From positions 90,698,790 through 90,762,789 of the forward strand of contig CM056723.1 in assembly GCA_029844215.1 (NCBI GenBank): a stretch of 64,000 nt of DNA. Direction: 5' to 3'. The notes below the pieces were generated by a model. The model had not been told where the DNA came from and made no database searches. It saw only the letters and a program-made list of their open reading frames with translations. Shown piece by piece: positions 1 to 12,304 of this stretch (positions within the stretch are counted from its first letter, which is position 1; the number at the start of each line of letters is the position of its first letter). This stretch comes from Przewalskia tangutica. Lineage: Eukaryota > Streptophyta > Magnoliopsida > Solanales > Solanaceae. The translations under genes and the position numbers were made by a program.

Positions 1-3000
1 TAGACATACATCAGAGTAATCAGCGGAATATAAAACAAGACATGAAATAATATGAAGTGAGAAACAGTTTATCTGAGAAAAGTTGCCTTTCGGCATATAT
101 ATATATATAAACTTGAATCCGAACAGTTACATTCCTTTTACAAACTCTTCCCACAACAGTACTACAGACCTCTAAGAATGTTATAACAACAATGGCGGGG
201 CGGGGCCCGTACCCTGAATGTAAGTACTACAATGACAGGGACTATACCAAAGATAAGCCTCGGAGAAACGGAGCTTCCCAATGACTGTGACCTACGGCGA
301 GGATCAACATCTGGTGTACCTCTACTGCGGCATGAACGCGGCCGAAGGAAAGTCGATCTGGCAGTACCAAGTATGTGGCCCGAAAATCGTAAATAAAATC
401 ATAATAGTCTATATAAAGCAGAAGACATATATGATAACCAATTTACGATACCTGATATAGCGATCATGTCAAGTCGTGGACTCACGCCTAAAGTCATCAC
501 TCAAATATAACCATGGGTCTCATGCCCACAATATCAATCATGCCGTGGAATTCCTTCCATTCGCCGTGATCCATGATATAAAAACACCAAGAATACACAT
601 GAACACGGGTCCCACTGTGTCATAATAAAACCGTAAGGGGGTAAATACGAAGGCATAGCCGACTACTAAAACCACAGTACCAACAATGCCATAAAGCGTA
701 TCACGAGGTCTTTCTAGACCACATGATCGGCTGGTCACTCGCGCGATATCAATGTGCGCGTCTAATCTCGAACTTCCGCGACTCGCGCAGGCCACACGCG
801 TAGGCCGCGTAGGTATTCCGGATCGGTAGCTACTCCTCGGCATCGCCCCGACTCGTAGTCGCGTAGCCACATAGACCGCATGGCCACATAGACCGCACAC
901 TAAATCGGAACTCGTAGCTCGCATAGGTCCTGGACCCGCGTGAGGTATTCTCGAATCATAGTCACAGCAATTCGAGGTGTACCGCGTGAAGCGACTTAAC
1001 CGGTATATCATGTCAAGAGGTTAGTGATATAATACTAACATAACGACTTATCGTTAAACAACATAAACACAATAAGAATAACCTCTTACACAAACGTTAC
1101 AAGATACGAACATACGTAGCATCATAACATGCTTTCTTACCAAACCAATCAAGAAAGTATTACAAGGCTATCACAAACCAAACATAGTCAAGTTATTCAC
1201 ACAAGGTACTTTCTATTTTATGTCAATAAGTTCGGGTTTTAACCCCAAGGTACTACGTACATTAATTCTTTAAAAAGATCCGTTTCTTTCACAAAAGTCA
1301 CACGATACCCGTAGTATCAAAAATAGAGTGACTATCTTTTTAAGTAAACCAAAACAATTTCCCTTTTTAAAGACAAGTAACAACCTTCTTTTCCAAAAGT
1401 TCAAGTTTGCCTAAGTTCAAATACTCAAGTCTCTTATTTTCGAAAGGTTTCGTAGTTCATAGTCTTAATCACTTAATAATATAATTCTCTTTTAAAACAA
1501 TTTGAGAAACATACGCCTTATGTGTGAGTAGGTTATTCTTGTTCATAACAATCTTATTAAAGCAGCCATGATCTAGGAAATGTAATATCATTTTGTCTCA
1601 TCTTAGCTTCTATGCAGATGGAGGTTTCTACTGGTTTTAATAATACTTTATTAGTCAATACATTTCCCTTTATTAGCGCTGCAGTGGTTTGTTCGATACT
1701 TATTCTCATTTCCGAAATCAATATAAGGCGTTCATAAACAATTAAGTAAACCGTTCCTTTTATCCCTCTTAAGTCGTTATACCTAACTTCCCATAAAGCT
1801 AGTATAACTCTCAAGCTTTTAAAACCAAGTATTACTCTTCTTTCAAAAACGATTCTTAATTCTTTTGAAATACTTCAAGATTCTTATTATTTAGACTCAA
1901 GTCAAAAGACATCGCAAGAAACCACGTTCGATTAACACACGACGTCTACCGTACTATATATATTCTTTTAAAATATCATGCTCAAGAGGATAGGAAGAAT
2001 CACATACCTCGCGACGATTATCGACAAATAGCAAAGCGCTCACCGCTAAAACCGGCTAGCCTTGTCCACCTTCAAGTAGAACATGCTACTCGCGGAACTT
2101 TCAACCTATAAAGGCCATATCGTCTATCAACGTCTAGACTACTCTGTAGAATATTCTAAGCGAGAGGGTTCTCTATTCTCTGGAAAATCGGGCAGACTTC
2201 CCCAGTTAAACTACACAAGTCTCATGTAAATCTGATCTATGTAAATCTGATTCAATTTTCTTCTTTCAATATTCTTCTGATGTGATTTCAATTCAATTCT
2301 CTTTTCTAATATCCTTCTATATATCTTATACTCACTTCTATACTACTACAGTATGTAATTTCCAATTACAATAGAAGGACAAGAGTATTTACCTCGATAA
2401 GCCCAAAATTATCCAAGATTTAATGTCGATCCCGAGCAACGTTTAGCTCTACTCTGGCGCTCAACCCGCTCCAAACAACCCTTAGAAGTTCTACGCAACT
2501 TCTTCTTACTACTTCAACCAGCTATGAAGATTTTCCTTAGGGTTTCGTTTTTGTAGTCAAGGAAGTATAATAGTATTTACGGGCTTTTAGTATAGGGTAA
2601 CCTTGGAATACTACAAGGTATTTGGGCCAGTATTTTAGAATAGTAACAATACTTGGAGAATACTTTTCTACAGGGGTATTTCACGAGAACAACTCAAGGC
2701 GGGGTTGTTTGGCCAAGGCTTCAAGGGGAGGGGGTGCTCTTGGGCGAGAGCCTTTCAAAGGGGAGGAAGTTTTGAGACTTGGAATTTTGTTTTCTGGATG
2801 AAGAATAAGTCTTGAACTTAAGGGGTATTTATAGGTCAATCAATGGCCAAGATTAAGGCAAGTGGAGGGCAAGTGGAGGGTGAAGATTTGGACAAGTGTT
2901 GTGTGGGTCCACTTGCTCATCTACCACACAGAATATCTAGCCAAACATTGACCAAATGTTTAAGGCCTTTAACATTAAAAAAACGTGCCAACCACTCCTT

Positions 3001-3242
3001 GATTGCGCCCACTTGAGGACAAGTGTCGCCTCTCGTTGGTCCAAAATATTTCATCTCTCGGAAAAATCCGCAAAAATAATAAATGTCGCAACCGTAATTT
3101 TCCCTTCGCAAGGTCCGGAAAACGTTTCGTCGGAAAACAATTCTTTTCGGGGGTTGTGCACAAATTTTTCGTCCCTTGCCTAACTTAAGGCTTAAACTTT
3201 TATGCACGCCCTCACGTAAATACTGCGGAAATACGGTATAAC
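1..3242 (-). mobile_element. G0: right (5') LTR of a Ty3/gypsy element, cut by the window edge
   Basis: The first bases match the stretch about 50 bp inside the other LTRs (CATCAGAGTAATCAGCGGAA), so only the outer tip is missing. The inner end is at about 3242 (CGGTATAAC). It is followed directly by G2 LTR sequence and not by a polypurine tract, so this is the outer right end of a minus-strand element or a solo LTR. Its body resembles the G7, G9 and G10 LTRs. The promoter TATA is at 2826-2833. No target duplication can be read because the left end is outside the window and the junction base is unclear. No coding capacity is credible; the 157-codon frame at 538-1011 lies inside the LTR. Confidence 0.8.
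2826..2833 (-). promoter_or_regulatory. TATA box of the G0 LTR
   Basis: TATAAATA on the minus strand, followed in element sense by the usual ACCCCTTAAG. It lies about 410 bp from the LTR start at 3242, the same spacing as in the other LTRs. This places the start of transcription near 2795. Confidence 0.6.
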
Positions 3243-4884
3243 GATGAAGCATGTCCAGTGCATACGTGGAATCCCACATCACCGGTATGTCCAAGTAAAC
3301 TCATACTAAGACAATGGAAGCATACCCGTGGAATCCTCCATCACGGCCATGCGTCGAGTAAACTCATACTAAGACAATGGAAGCATACGTGGAATCCTCC
3401 ATCACCGGCCATGCGTCCAAGTAAACTCATACTAAGACAATGGAAGCATACGTGGAATCCTCCATCACCGATGCGTCCAAGTAAACTCATAACCTCTTTA
3501 GACTTTCATTAATCTACAAAATAAATCTCATTCTTGACCTTAAGGCACCTTCTTAATGATTAATCAAATCCGAAGAAATTTAACCCGAAGTACTATGTAC
3601 TTCTACTCTTTCAAAAGATCCCTTTTTCACATAAAAATTCCCATTTTACACTCTAAGCAATTGATGCCTTTTAAATCAAATTGCCCTACTTAATTTCGAT
3701 CCTTTCACCTTTGTTTACCTTATTCAAGAAAACCAACTCTTTAACCTTCCATAAAGTTATTATAACCAACTCCCCATAAAGCCGTTATACTAACTTTATG
3801 CTTTAGAAATTAAGACATTCTTATCCTTTCATAAGGCCGTTATAGCTAGCTTCCCATAAAGCCGTTATAACTCCTTATAAACAATTTTGTCCTTTTATTA
3901 ACCGAGAGACTTATACTTCAAATCAGTTTACACAATTTTCAAAAATACTTCAAGTATACCAAAGGACTACTTTGTTTAAAACACGTACATCTACCGTACT
4001 ATATAGTATAACTACTCATGCTCAAGAGATAAGAAAGTTCCACATACCTCTCCGGTCAATCCACTTGCTAAGTCCAAAATACCGCACGTAGTATGTCAAC
4101 CTATAATGACCATAATACGTTTATAAACCTCTAGTTCAATGTAGAATATTCCAAGTTCAAGTCACTAAATTCTATGGAAAATTAGGCAGCATTTCCTTTG
4201 TTTCTACATACTTTGCCACCTTTTTCAAGGCCGAATTCAACATCCAAACGCCACATTTAAGGCCTAACAATCCAAACATTTCAAAGGGGATTACACACCT
4301 AAACTTGGGTGTGTAAAATTCTGCCCCATAAGGTACAACAATTAACTTAACAAGTTTTAGGTAGTTTTTAGGCTACAACATGCTCACATAACCTTTTTAA
4401 CCAAGTCTTTCACATCCAAACCATATTTCTTACATGCAATGAATCTAAGAGCATTATTTACTACTACAAGTTCCTTCTTCTTCACATGCAACATCAATAA
4501 CTAGCTACAAGAGAAGAATTGTTACCTTAGAGCTTTAGCCAAATTAATCCAACAAAATGCTAGCCTCCTCTTCCACAAACACCACCACAACAACTCCCAC
4601 AAGCTTGCAAATAAGTTTCCTTCTTGCCACACTTTTCAGATTTTTCTCAAGCCTTGTGTTCTTCTTGATTTTCTAGAGAGAAGTGAGAGCTTCTAATCTT
4701 AGAGAGAGAGATGAACTTAAAGAATGACCAAGTCTTACAATAAGTAGTGCATGCAAAATCAGATGGGGGAGGGGGGGACACTTGTCACCCACTCATGGCC
4801 TCTTTAAAAGAAAATATCGATTCCTCGGTTTTCCGCGGAAAACCCGCCTCGGCGCGCGGCCCTGCGGCGCGCATGGCGGCCTGA
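3243..4884 (-). mobile_element. G2 left LTR, segment a
   Basis: Aligns with 17926-19561 of the right G2 LTR almost base for base, for example the run from AACCTCTTTAGACTTTCATT onward. It contains a 60-63 bp tandem repeat (3295-3480), a poly-G run and the (CGG)-rich end. It is interrupted at 4884/4885 by G1. Confidence 0.85.
3295..3480. repeat. 60-63 bp tandem repeat, three units, in the G2 left LTR
   Basis: Units begin GTAAACTCATACTAAGACAA at 3295, 3358 and 3421, and a truncated unit starts at 3481. The right LTR has the same three units (17975, 18035, 18100), so the array predates the insertion of G2. Confidence 0.85.
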
Positions 4885-7347
4885 TGTCACGACCGTTCGG
4901 GGCGTGGTAGTGCCTTACCGGGCACCAGCGATCATACATTAGAGAAAATCAGCGGAATATAAAAACATAAGACATGAAACAATTGTAAAAGAGACACATT
5001 TTATCTGAGAAAAGGGCGCCTTTCGGCATATATATATATCAAAATCTGGCAGTTTACATCCACTCTGTACAATAGGACTACAGACCTCTAAGGAAGTAAA
5101 CAACTATGGCGGGACAGGGCCCCGCCATACCCTGACTGTACAAAACTATCTACAACAGGGAGATCATACCCAAAAGTCGAGCCTCCGGAGAAGATGGAGC
5201 TCCTGACACCAACGCAGATCCTAAGATGCGGATCTAGCACTGCTTGCCCTTACCACTGCGGCATGAACGCAGCCCCGAAGGAGGCGATCTAACAGTACTA
5301 AGTATGTGAAAACGATAAAATACTTAAATGAAATCATATCATTTTAAAACCAATTTACAAATATGCGCGAAACAACGAATGTATGCGTAGTGCCACATCA
5401 TAAACAAGAGCAACGATAGGTAAAGCAGAATGTGTCTTTTCTAGCTGCGAATGATCGAAGCGGGGCCAATCGCCCATAGTATCATTATGCAAGCCTAATC
5501 ACGGACTCCGTAGTCCGCATAGGCCACTCACATAGGCCCGTGAGGTATAACCCGCATCGAGGTAGCTACTCGACATCGCCCCGACTCGTGACGCATGCCA
5601 CATGCATCGCATGAGGTATAACCCCGCACACTAACTTGGAACTCTCGTAGCTCGCGCATAGGTCCCTGGACCCGCGTGAGGTATTCTCGAATCATGGTCC
5701 TGCATCGCTGAGTCTACCGCGTCGGAGGAGCTTAACCCCGATATCATGTCAAGAGGTGAGTGATATTATACTAACATAACAGCTTATCGTTAAACAACAT
5801 AAGCACAACAAGAATACTCTCTTATACAAAGGTTACAAGACACTAACACACATAGCATCATATTATGTCTACTCATCAAACCATTTTTATTATACTTTCC
5901 AGAGATCAATATAAGTCTTTTATAAACACATAAGTAAAGCCTTTTATCTTTCTTAAGTCGTTATACTTAACTTCCCATAAAGCTAGTATAACTCTTAAGC
6001 TCCTTTCAAATATTCTTCTTCTTTCAAAACTGATTTATAATTCTTTTTGAAAGACTTTAAGATCTTTATTATTCAGGCTTAAGTCAAAAGACATTGCCGT
6101 AATTATTATTCAGGCTTAAGTCAAAAGACATTGCCGTAATTATTATTCCGTTAACACATGTACGTCTACCGTACTATATATATATTTTAAAATATCATGC
6201 TTAAGAGTATAGGAAGAATCACATACCTTCTCGGCGAAATCCACCTGCCAAGTCGAATATGTCGCGCGCAGAGAATCAGCCTATAATAGTCAAATACGTC
6301 TATCAACGTCTAGACTATTCTGTAAACAGTTCTAAGTAGAGGGTTCTCTATTCTACGGAAAATCGGGCAGCACTTCCCTACCCGGTAAGCTATACAAGTC
6401 TACTGTAAAAACAGTCCTATGTAAGTACAGTTTAATTCTTCTTCTGTTATACCCTTCTACTGTGATAACAGTTCAATTCTATTCTGTAATATCCTTCTAA
6501 GTATTTATACTTATTCCTATACTTCTACAGTATGTATTCTCTAATTACAAAAGAAGGATAAGATTATTTACCTTGATAAGCCCAAAATTATCCAAGTTAA
6601 AAGTCGATCCTGAGCGAGGTTTAGCTCCTAGTCTGGACGCTCCGATAGCTCCAAGAAACCCTTAGAAGTTCTTCACAACTTCTACTTAAGTACTATAAGG
6701 GATTTGGGCTAGAGTATTTAGGAATAGTAACCTTACTTGGAAGGCAACTTTCTACCAGGGGGTGTACTTGGCCAAGCCACTAGGCTAGAGGGGAGGGGTG
6801 TTTCGGCTAGGCTCCTTTAGAGGGGGGGGGGGGGAGAGCTCTTGGACGAGAAGCTCACAAGGGAGAGGGAGGGATTTTAGACTTGGAAAGTTTGATTTGT
6901 GGATGGAGAACTCTTCATCTTAAGGGGGGTATTTATAGGTCAAGAAATGGCCAACCAATGGCCAAGATGAAGCCAAGTGCTATGCAAGTGTAGGGTGAGG
7001 ATTTAGGCAAGTGTCCTTATCCATCTACTACACAAAAATATCCTACCAACTCCTTGACAAAACAAGCCCCCAATTCGTCCCCTTTCTGCTAATCGTCCCA
7101 CCAATTAGAGGGTGACAAGTGTCGCCCTCTCGTTGGTCCAAAATGTTTCGTCTCTCGAAAAAATCCGCAAAAATAATAAATGACATAGCCGGAAGTTTCC
7201 CTACGCAAGCTTTGTAAAACGTTTCGTCGGAAAACGATTCTTTTAGTGAGTTGTGCACAAATATTTTTCGTCCAAAGTGCCTAACTAAGGCTAAACTTTT
7301 GTACGTATGCCCTCACGTACATACTCTGGAAAATACGGGGTATAACA
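4885..7347 (-). mobile_element. G1 left (3') LTR
   Basis: Begins TGTCACGACC and ends GGGGTATAACA in plus orientation, with TG/CA termini. It contains a 36-bp direct duplication (6078-6149, ATTATTCAGGCTTAAGTC...), also present in the right LTR. A TATA box lies at 6930-6937, about 410 bp from the element-sense LTR start. A run of 13 G lies at about 6827. Confidence 0.9.
6930..6937 (-). promoter_or_regulatory. TATA box of the G1 left LTR
   Basis: TATAAATA on the minus strand. In element sense an inverted CCAAT motif (GGCCATTGGTTGGCC) stands just upstream and CCCCCTTAAGATG just downstream. The same arrangement recurs in each related LTR. Confidence 0.6.
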
Positions 7348-7382
7348 TTCTCCCCTCCTTAGAAACATTCGTCCCAAATGTT
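7348..7382 (-). promoter_or_regulatory. G1 polypurine tract with upstream hairpin
   Basis: In element sense the tract is AAGGAGGGGAGAA, abutting the 3' LTR (start of plus-strand DNA synthesis in this family). It is preceded by an inverted repeat, AACATT...AATGTT (7364-7382), whose outer arm has lost two bases in this copy. Confidence 0.85.
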
Positions 7383-7475
7383 CCTTCCCAATACAGTTAA
7401 CGAAAAAGCTTAAACAGTTTGCAAATGCCACACACGGCCACAACACAACACTTAGGCATATATGACAATGAAAAT

Positions 7476-7823
7476 TTACAAGTAGGAAAGTGAGTTACCT
7501 GGAGGTGTGGGGAATAGGTGAGGATACTTCTGCCTCATGTCCTCGCCGACTTCCCACGTCATCTCCTCCACGAGCTCGGTCCGCCACAGAACTTCGACGA
7601 AAGCCACGTCCTTGGTCCGCAGACGCCTAACCTGACGATCGATTATCGCTATGGGAATCTCCTCATACGATAACCCCTCGGTCACCTGGACATCGTCAAT
7701 CGGATGCACTCTAGATGGATCCCCGATACATCTCCTCAGCATAGAAACATGAAACACCGGATGACGCGCCTCCGGATCGGATGGCAGATCCAACTCATAG
7801 CAACCTTGCCTACCTGCGGACAA
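7476..7823 (-). pseudogene. G1 integrase C-terminus and chromodomain (open 115-codon block)
   Basis: The longest undamaged pol block of G1. Residues 10-45 read ELDLPSDPEARHPVFHVSML and RRCIGDPSRVHPIDDVQ, the GPY/F-side tail of integrase. Residues 52-104 form the chromodomain: YEEIPIAIIDRQVRRLR, then VEVLWR, then TWEVGEDMRQKYPHLF. Chromodomains of this group are thought to guide integration to heterochromatin marked by H3K9 methylation; the aromatic pattern looks like the plant chromovirus type, but binding cannot be judged here. The block ends with the real stop at 7476. The apparent ATG at 7823 is not a true start. Confidence 0.85.
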
Positions 7824-8786
7824 TCGTCACGACCCGATGTACCTTGGTGAGTTTCCCTTTCTTTCCGAATCTCATCACACCGCCATGGGTGACACCGAAA
7901 AACCCAATCATCAACCTCGAACTCCGGATCCGACGACGATGATCTGCGTATGACTTACATCGACTCGGTATCGCCGTGAATCGCTCTGGATAAGCTTCAC
8001 CTTATCCATCGCTCACTGCACCAACTCTGGTCCTACTAATCGCACCTCGCCCACATCAAACCAACCTATCGGCGATTTGCACTTCCTCCCATACAAGGCC
8101 TCATAAGGCGCCATCTGAATACTGGAGTGGTAGCTATTATTATATGCAAACTCAACTAGAGGCAAATGATCCTCTCAGCTACCCCTGAAGTCAATAACAC
8201 AGGCTCGCAGCATATCCTCAAGAGTCTGGATAGTACGCTCTGCTGTCCGATGCATGCGTGGATGGAATGCGATTACTCGAGCTCACTGCGTCCCTAAACC
8301 CTTACGGAAAGACCTCCGAGTTAGTAAATCGGGCTCCTGCATGCGATATGATCGAAATAGGTACTCCATGCGATCGGCGATCTCTCGGATATAAAGTCTG
8401 GCATAATCCTCAGCCGAAAAAGTCGTCCTGACGGGAAGAAAGTGGGCTGATTTCGTCAGCCTGTCGACGATAACTCATATAGAATCATGTCTCCTCCGAG
8501 TGCGAGGCAATCCTGTGATGAAGTCCATGTTGATCACCTCCCACTTCCAGGTCGGGATCTCTATAAATGCGCAACAAACCACCGGGCCTCGGTGCTCTAT
8601 CTTCACTGCGACAACACGGGCCGAGCTACAAACTCGCAACATCCTCTTCAAGCCATCCCACCAATACGGATCTAAGGTCGTGGTACATCTTGGTCGACCC
8701 GGATGGATAGAGTAACGTATTTGTGTGCTTCCCTAGAACTGCTGCCAAGTCACGAAACATCGGAACACACAACCTACCCTCAAACC

Positions 8787-9251
8787 TTAGCACCCCATCG
8801 GTGCTACCTCAGGACCCTTCCTCACGAAGAGCGCGTCACGATACCGAATCAAAACCGGATCCTCGAACTGTTGCCTCTTCACCTCCTCGGCGATGGAAGA
8901 CTCGGCAACCTCTCGAACTCGAACCCCTCTGCTATCAGAATCAATCAAACGGACACCAAGGCTCGCTAACTGATGCAAATCGCGAACCATGCCCCTCCTC
9001 TCTGGCTGCACATCTGATAGACTCCCCATCGACATACGACTAAGAGTATCTGCCACAACATTGGCCTTCCCCGGGTGGTACAGGATATCAACATCGTAAT
9101 CCTTAAGTAACTCTAACCACCGTTTCTGTCGTAAGTTCGGCTCCTCTGGTGAAGATATCTTGGAGGCTCTTGTGGTGCGTATAAATATCCACATGAACCC
9201 CATACAAATAGTGCCTCGGATCTTCAAGGCGTGAATCACGCGCGACTCCAA
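8787..9251 (-). pseudogene. G1 RNase H tether to integrase N-terminus block
   Basis: Open 154-codon stretch of pol. The segment LRQKRWLELLKDYDVDILYH followed by PGKANVVADTLSR is the signature after the RNase H core in plant Ty3/gypsy pol. The C-terminal half (LASLGVRLIDSDSRGV, FEDPVLIRYRDALF) is the linker before the integrase zinc finger. G3 holds the equivalent at about 39590-39980. Confidence 0.8.
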
Positions 9252-12209
9252 ATCATGGGTGGGGTAGTTCTCTCAAGCTTCTTAAGGTCGGGATGCGTCG
9301 CTTATAACCTTACCTGCTGCATCAACACACATCCCAGCCGATGCCCGGCGATCACAATACAACATAACCGTCTGGACCTGCGGAAGAGTAAGAAGCGAGG
9401 CGGTCGTCGATCTCTCGCCGATCGGAAACCACGCTCCAGCATCATCAGTCCACGAAACTTGGCCGCCTACGAGTCGGCCTAGTCAATGGTGCGTAGATAA
9501 AGCAAACTTCTACGAACGCCGATAATAACTCGCAAGGCCCGAGCTGCGAACCTCGCCGGAGTAGTAGGTCTAGGCCAACTCACGCGCCTCGATCTTGGCG
9601 TATCCACTGAATACCATCAGCCCCGACACTATGCCCGAAAAGCCACGAAGCTAACCAAAACTCACATTTGGAAAACTTGGCGTATAGCTGGGTCTGAGAA
9701 GCTATCGGCCTGATCGCCAAATGCTCCGCATGCTCGACTCTGGCGAGAATAAACCAAGATATCATCAATGAACACTATCACAAGCGTGTCCAAAATGGTT
9801 TGAACACTCGGTTCATCAAATCCATGAATCTGGCGGAGCATTGGTCAACGAAAGACATGACCACGAACTCATAATGCCGTCTGGGTCCGGAATGCGATCC
9901 TAGGGACATCCGCCTCTCGACTTCGCACTGATGATAGCCCGATCGCAGATCAATCTTGGAGAAACATCTCGCGCCTGCAATCGGTCGAACAAATCATCAA
10001 TCCCGGGAAGGGTATTCGTTCTTAATGGTCACCTTGTTCACCGCGTAATCAACACACATGCGCATCGTCGTCCTTCTTCTTCACGAACAATCGGCGCTCC
10101 CGGGGAGAAACACTAGGCTGATGAAGCCCTTCTCCAAAGAAATCTCGCGGTGGTCCTTCAACTCTCTCAACTCGGCGGTGCCATTCGTATGGCGGAATGG
10201 AAATAGGGAGTGTCCGCAACACATCTATACAAAACTCAATCTCCTCTCGGGAGGATACGGGAGGTCGTGCGAAACACGTCGGGAACTCTCGACTCTTCGG
10301 GCCGATGAAAATCTGGTACCGACCTCGGTATCAAACACCCGAATGAGATGGTAGATATACCCCTTCTGCACCATCTTCCTAGCCTTGAGGTAAGAAATAA
10401 ACATACCCCTCGGCGACACAGTGTTCCCCGTCCACTCAACAACCGGCTCGCCGAGCTGGAACCGTACTACTCTCCTGCGGTCTATATTGGCGTAGCAGAA
10501 GCTAGCCAATCCATACCCATGATCACATCGAAATCGGTCATGTCCAACTCTATCAAGTCGGCTAGGTCCGACGCAAATGGTCACCGGACAAGCCACATAT
10601 ACCCGTCGAGCTACCACCGAATCACCCGGCTGGCGTAGCTACCTCGAAAAGTCTATGGACTCGTGCTCTATCCCTATCCTACTAGCGATAAGGGAGATAT
10701 ATAGGACAGTAGAACCGGATCTATCAAGGCATACACATCATAACGGCCCGATAAGGTACTGTGGCGACATCGGTGAGGCCTCACGATCTGCCCGGTGGAC
10801 AAGGCATAAATGTGGTTCTGAGGACCGATAGAACTCGGACCCGCGCCACGACATCTGCCGCGACCTGCTGGCCCATGAGTACCCTGCCATCCGGGGCGAG
10901 TAACTGTAGGAGATGAAGAAGACCGGCGAGAAAGAACATGGTGACCCTACCATCAGCCGCGCCGCTTGGTCGGACGGTTCCTCGCAAAGTGACCTGCGCC
11001 TGGCGTAACCAACTCCCATAGCAGTAACACAATTCCCGCAGTGGGATCTACCGCATCGGCCACGGCGAGGGTGGTCCGTCGGCGATACCTCGCTCTGCGG
11101 GCGTCACGAAGTCACGGGGCCAGTGCCCGCGCCGAATATCTGGTGTCTTGAGGGCGGTGCAGAGTGCTCACGAGCCGTGGTGTAAATCTAGACTGCTGCT
11201 GAGGCCGCCCACCACGATAGCTACCAAAAGACCCTGCCGTCCTGGTCTTCTTCTGCTGCTGTCTGTCAACCCGTCGACCTCTACGCTCCTTGCATCCAAG
11301 TGCATGAGCCTGCATGCGGGTAATATCCATGCCTGGCTGAAGAGCCACACCCGCACAAGACTCGGCCATATAATCATCTAGCCCGGTGACGTAGCGATGC
11401 ACCTGTCCTCCATATCTGCTACCAACGCAGGGACATATCGAGCCAACGAATCAAACTCAACGTTGTACTCACTGGCGTGCGTCCTCTGCTCAAAGACAAA
11501 AATCGTCGGCCGTGCCCTCGCCATCCGTGGAGGCGAAGTGAGTGAGAAAAGCCTCAGAACTCATCCCAGTAGGCTGGGACGCGTGCTCTCCGGGATAACT
11601 CGCGAATCAAACTAATTGGCTGCGGTATCACGTGGCCGATGCGAACCGAAGGTCACGGACTCGGTCTCTGGCCGTGATCACGCGTGATCCTCAGAATCGA
11701 CGGATGAACTCCTGCGGATCATCCTCGTGCCTCGACCGTAGAACTCGGCGGGCTACAACTCAGGAAATCCGTAGTCTCAAACTATTCGCCTCGGGTGAAC
11801 CACGGGTACTATTGGTGGGCTGGGCTGCGCGTCCGGCTGTCCTCGTATGCGGCCACGATCACGGCGATGGCGGGCCATCTCTCGTAACCCATCTCATCTG
11901 CTCCGGTGTGTGGGGCGGAGGTGTAAATCGTGGTCTCATCGCCACCGCTGCGACCTAAACCTCCTCGCAGGGTCGGCGTCGTGGAACTCTCCGTCTCGGG
12001 TATAGGCGGGCACGAGCCTCGTGACTCTCGGTGTCCCACTAGCAGCTCCCTCGGCTGCCTTGCCCTTCTGGGCCCGGGTTGCCTTACGTGGAGGCATAAC
12101 TGTTACAGAAAAGGAATACGTTAGAGGGGCCCAACTTATAACACATCTCTAAGGCACGATCTCAGAGTGAGAAGAATAGAAACCAATCCTAAATATCCTA
12201 TAGCCTCCT

Positions 12210-12243
12210 GATTATTGGTGTGGTGCACAACACACCGATAATC
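12210..12243 (-). promoter_or_regulatory. G1 leader stem-loop with GUGCAC loop
   Basis: Between the primer site and the gag start, the RNA can fold a 13-bp stem with one C/A mismatch: GAUUAUCGGUGUG pairs with CACACCAAUAAUC. The 8-nt loop UUGUGCAC contains the self-complementary hexamer GUGCAC. The same structure occurs at the same place in G2, G3, G5, G9 and, shortened, in G10. The position and palindromic loop resemble a retroviral dimer-initiation site; that function is an inference. Confidence 0.65.
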
Positions 12244-12289
12244 AAGACTCTACTAGATACGGTCTGTAGACACTTTCCGAGGATTAATC

Positions 12290-12300
12290 GCTCGATACCA
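12290..12300 (-). promoter_or_regulatory. G1 primer-binding site (initiator tRNA-Met)
   Basis: Element sense TGGTATCGAGC, a two-base-shorter form of the TGGTATCAGAGC found intact in G2, G5 and G10. It matches the 3' end of plant initiator tRNA-Met and sits four bases (AAAG) inside the LTR end. Confidence 0.85.
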
Positions 12301-12304
12301 CTTT

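Larger units (their letters stand above)
7476..12097 (-). pseudogene. gag-pol: G1 gag-pol polyprotein with chromodomain, broken
   Basis: Start ATG at 12097 (MPPRKATRAQKG), stop TAA at 7476. Domains in order on the minus strand: gag core around 11790-11150 (LQPGMDITRMQAHALG); a damaged CCHC region near 11070-10990; protease with ALIDP near 10730-10711; reverse transcriptase with the FIDD active-site motif at 9772-9761; RNase H and its tether region 9365-8787 (DYDVDILYHPGKANVVAD); integrase core around 8570-8480; chromodomain 7670-7512. The length fits a one-frame chromovirus polyprotein of about 1500 residues. At least ten frameshifts or stops separate the readable blocks, so no functional product is expected from this sequence. 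Some breaks fall at CAG/CTG or homopolymers and could be sequencing errors. The clade assignment rests on motif recognition. Confidence 0.88.

Noticed and set aside
18..113. Repeated ATATATAT tract near each LTR outer end as a microsatellite locus
   Set aside because: It is a fixed part of the LTR consensus (after CCTTTCGGC) in every copy, so it is not a separate locus.
538..1011. 157-codon minus-strand frame
   Set aside because: LTR sequence of G0 rich in CG phrases. The equivalent regions of G1, G9 and G10 do not keep it open.
10225..10617. Independent 130-codon gene inside G1
   Set aside because: It is a frame-shifted piece of the protease to reverse-transcriptase linker (ARRVYVACPVTI matches G3 protease), not a separate gene.
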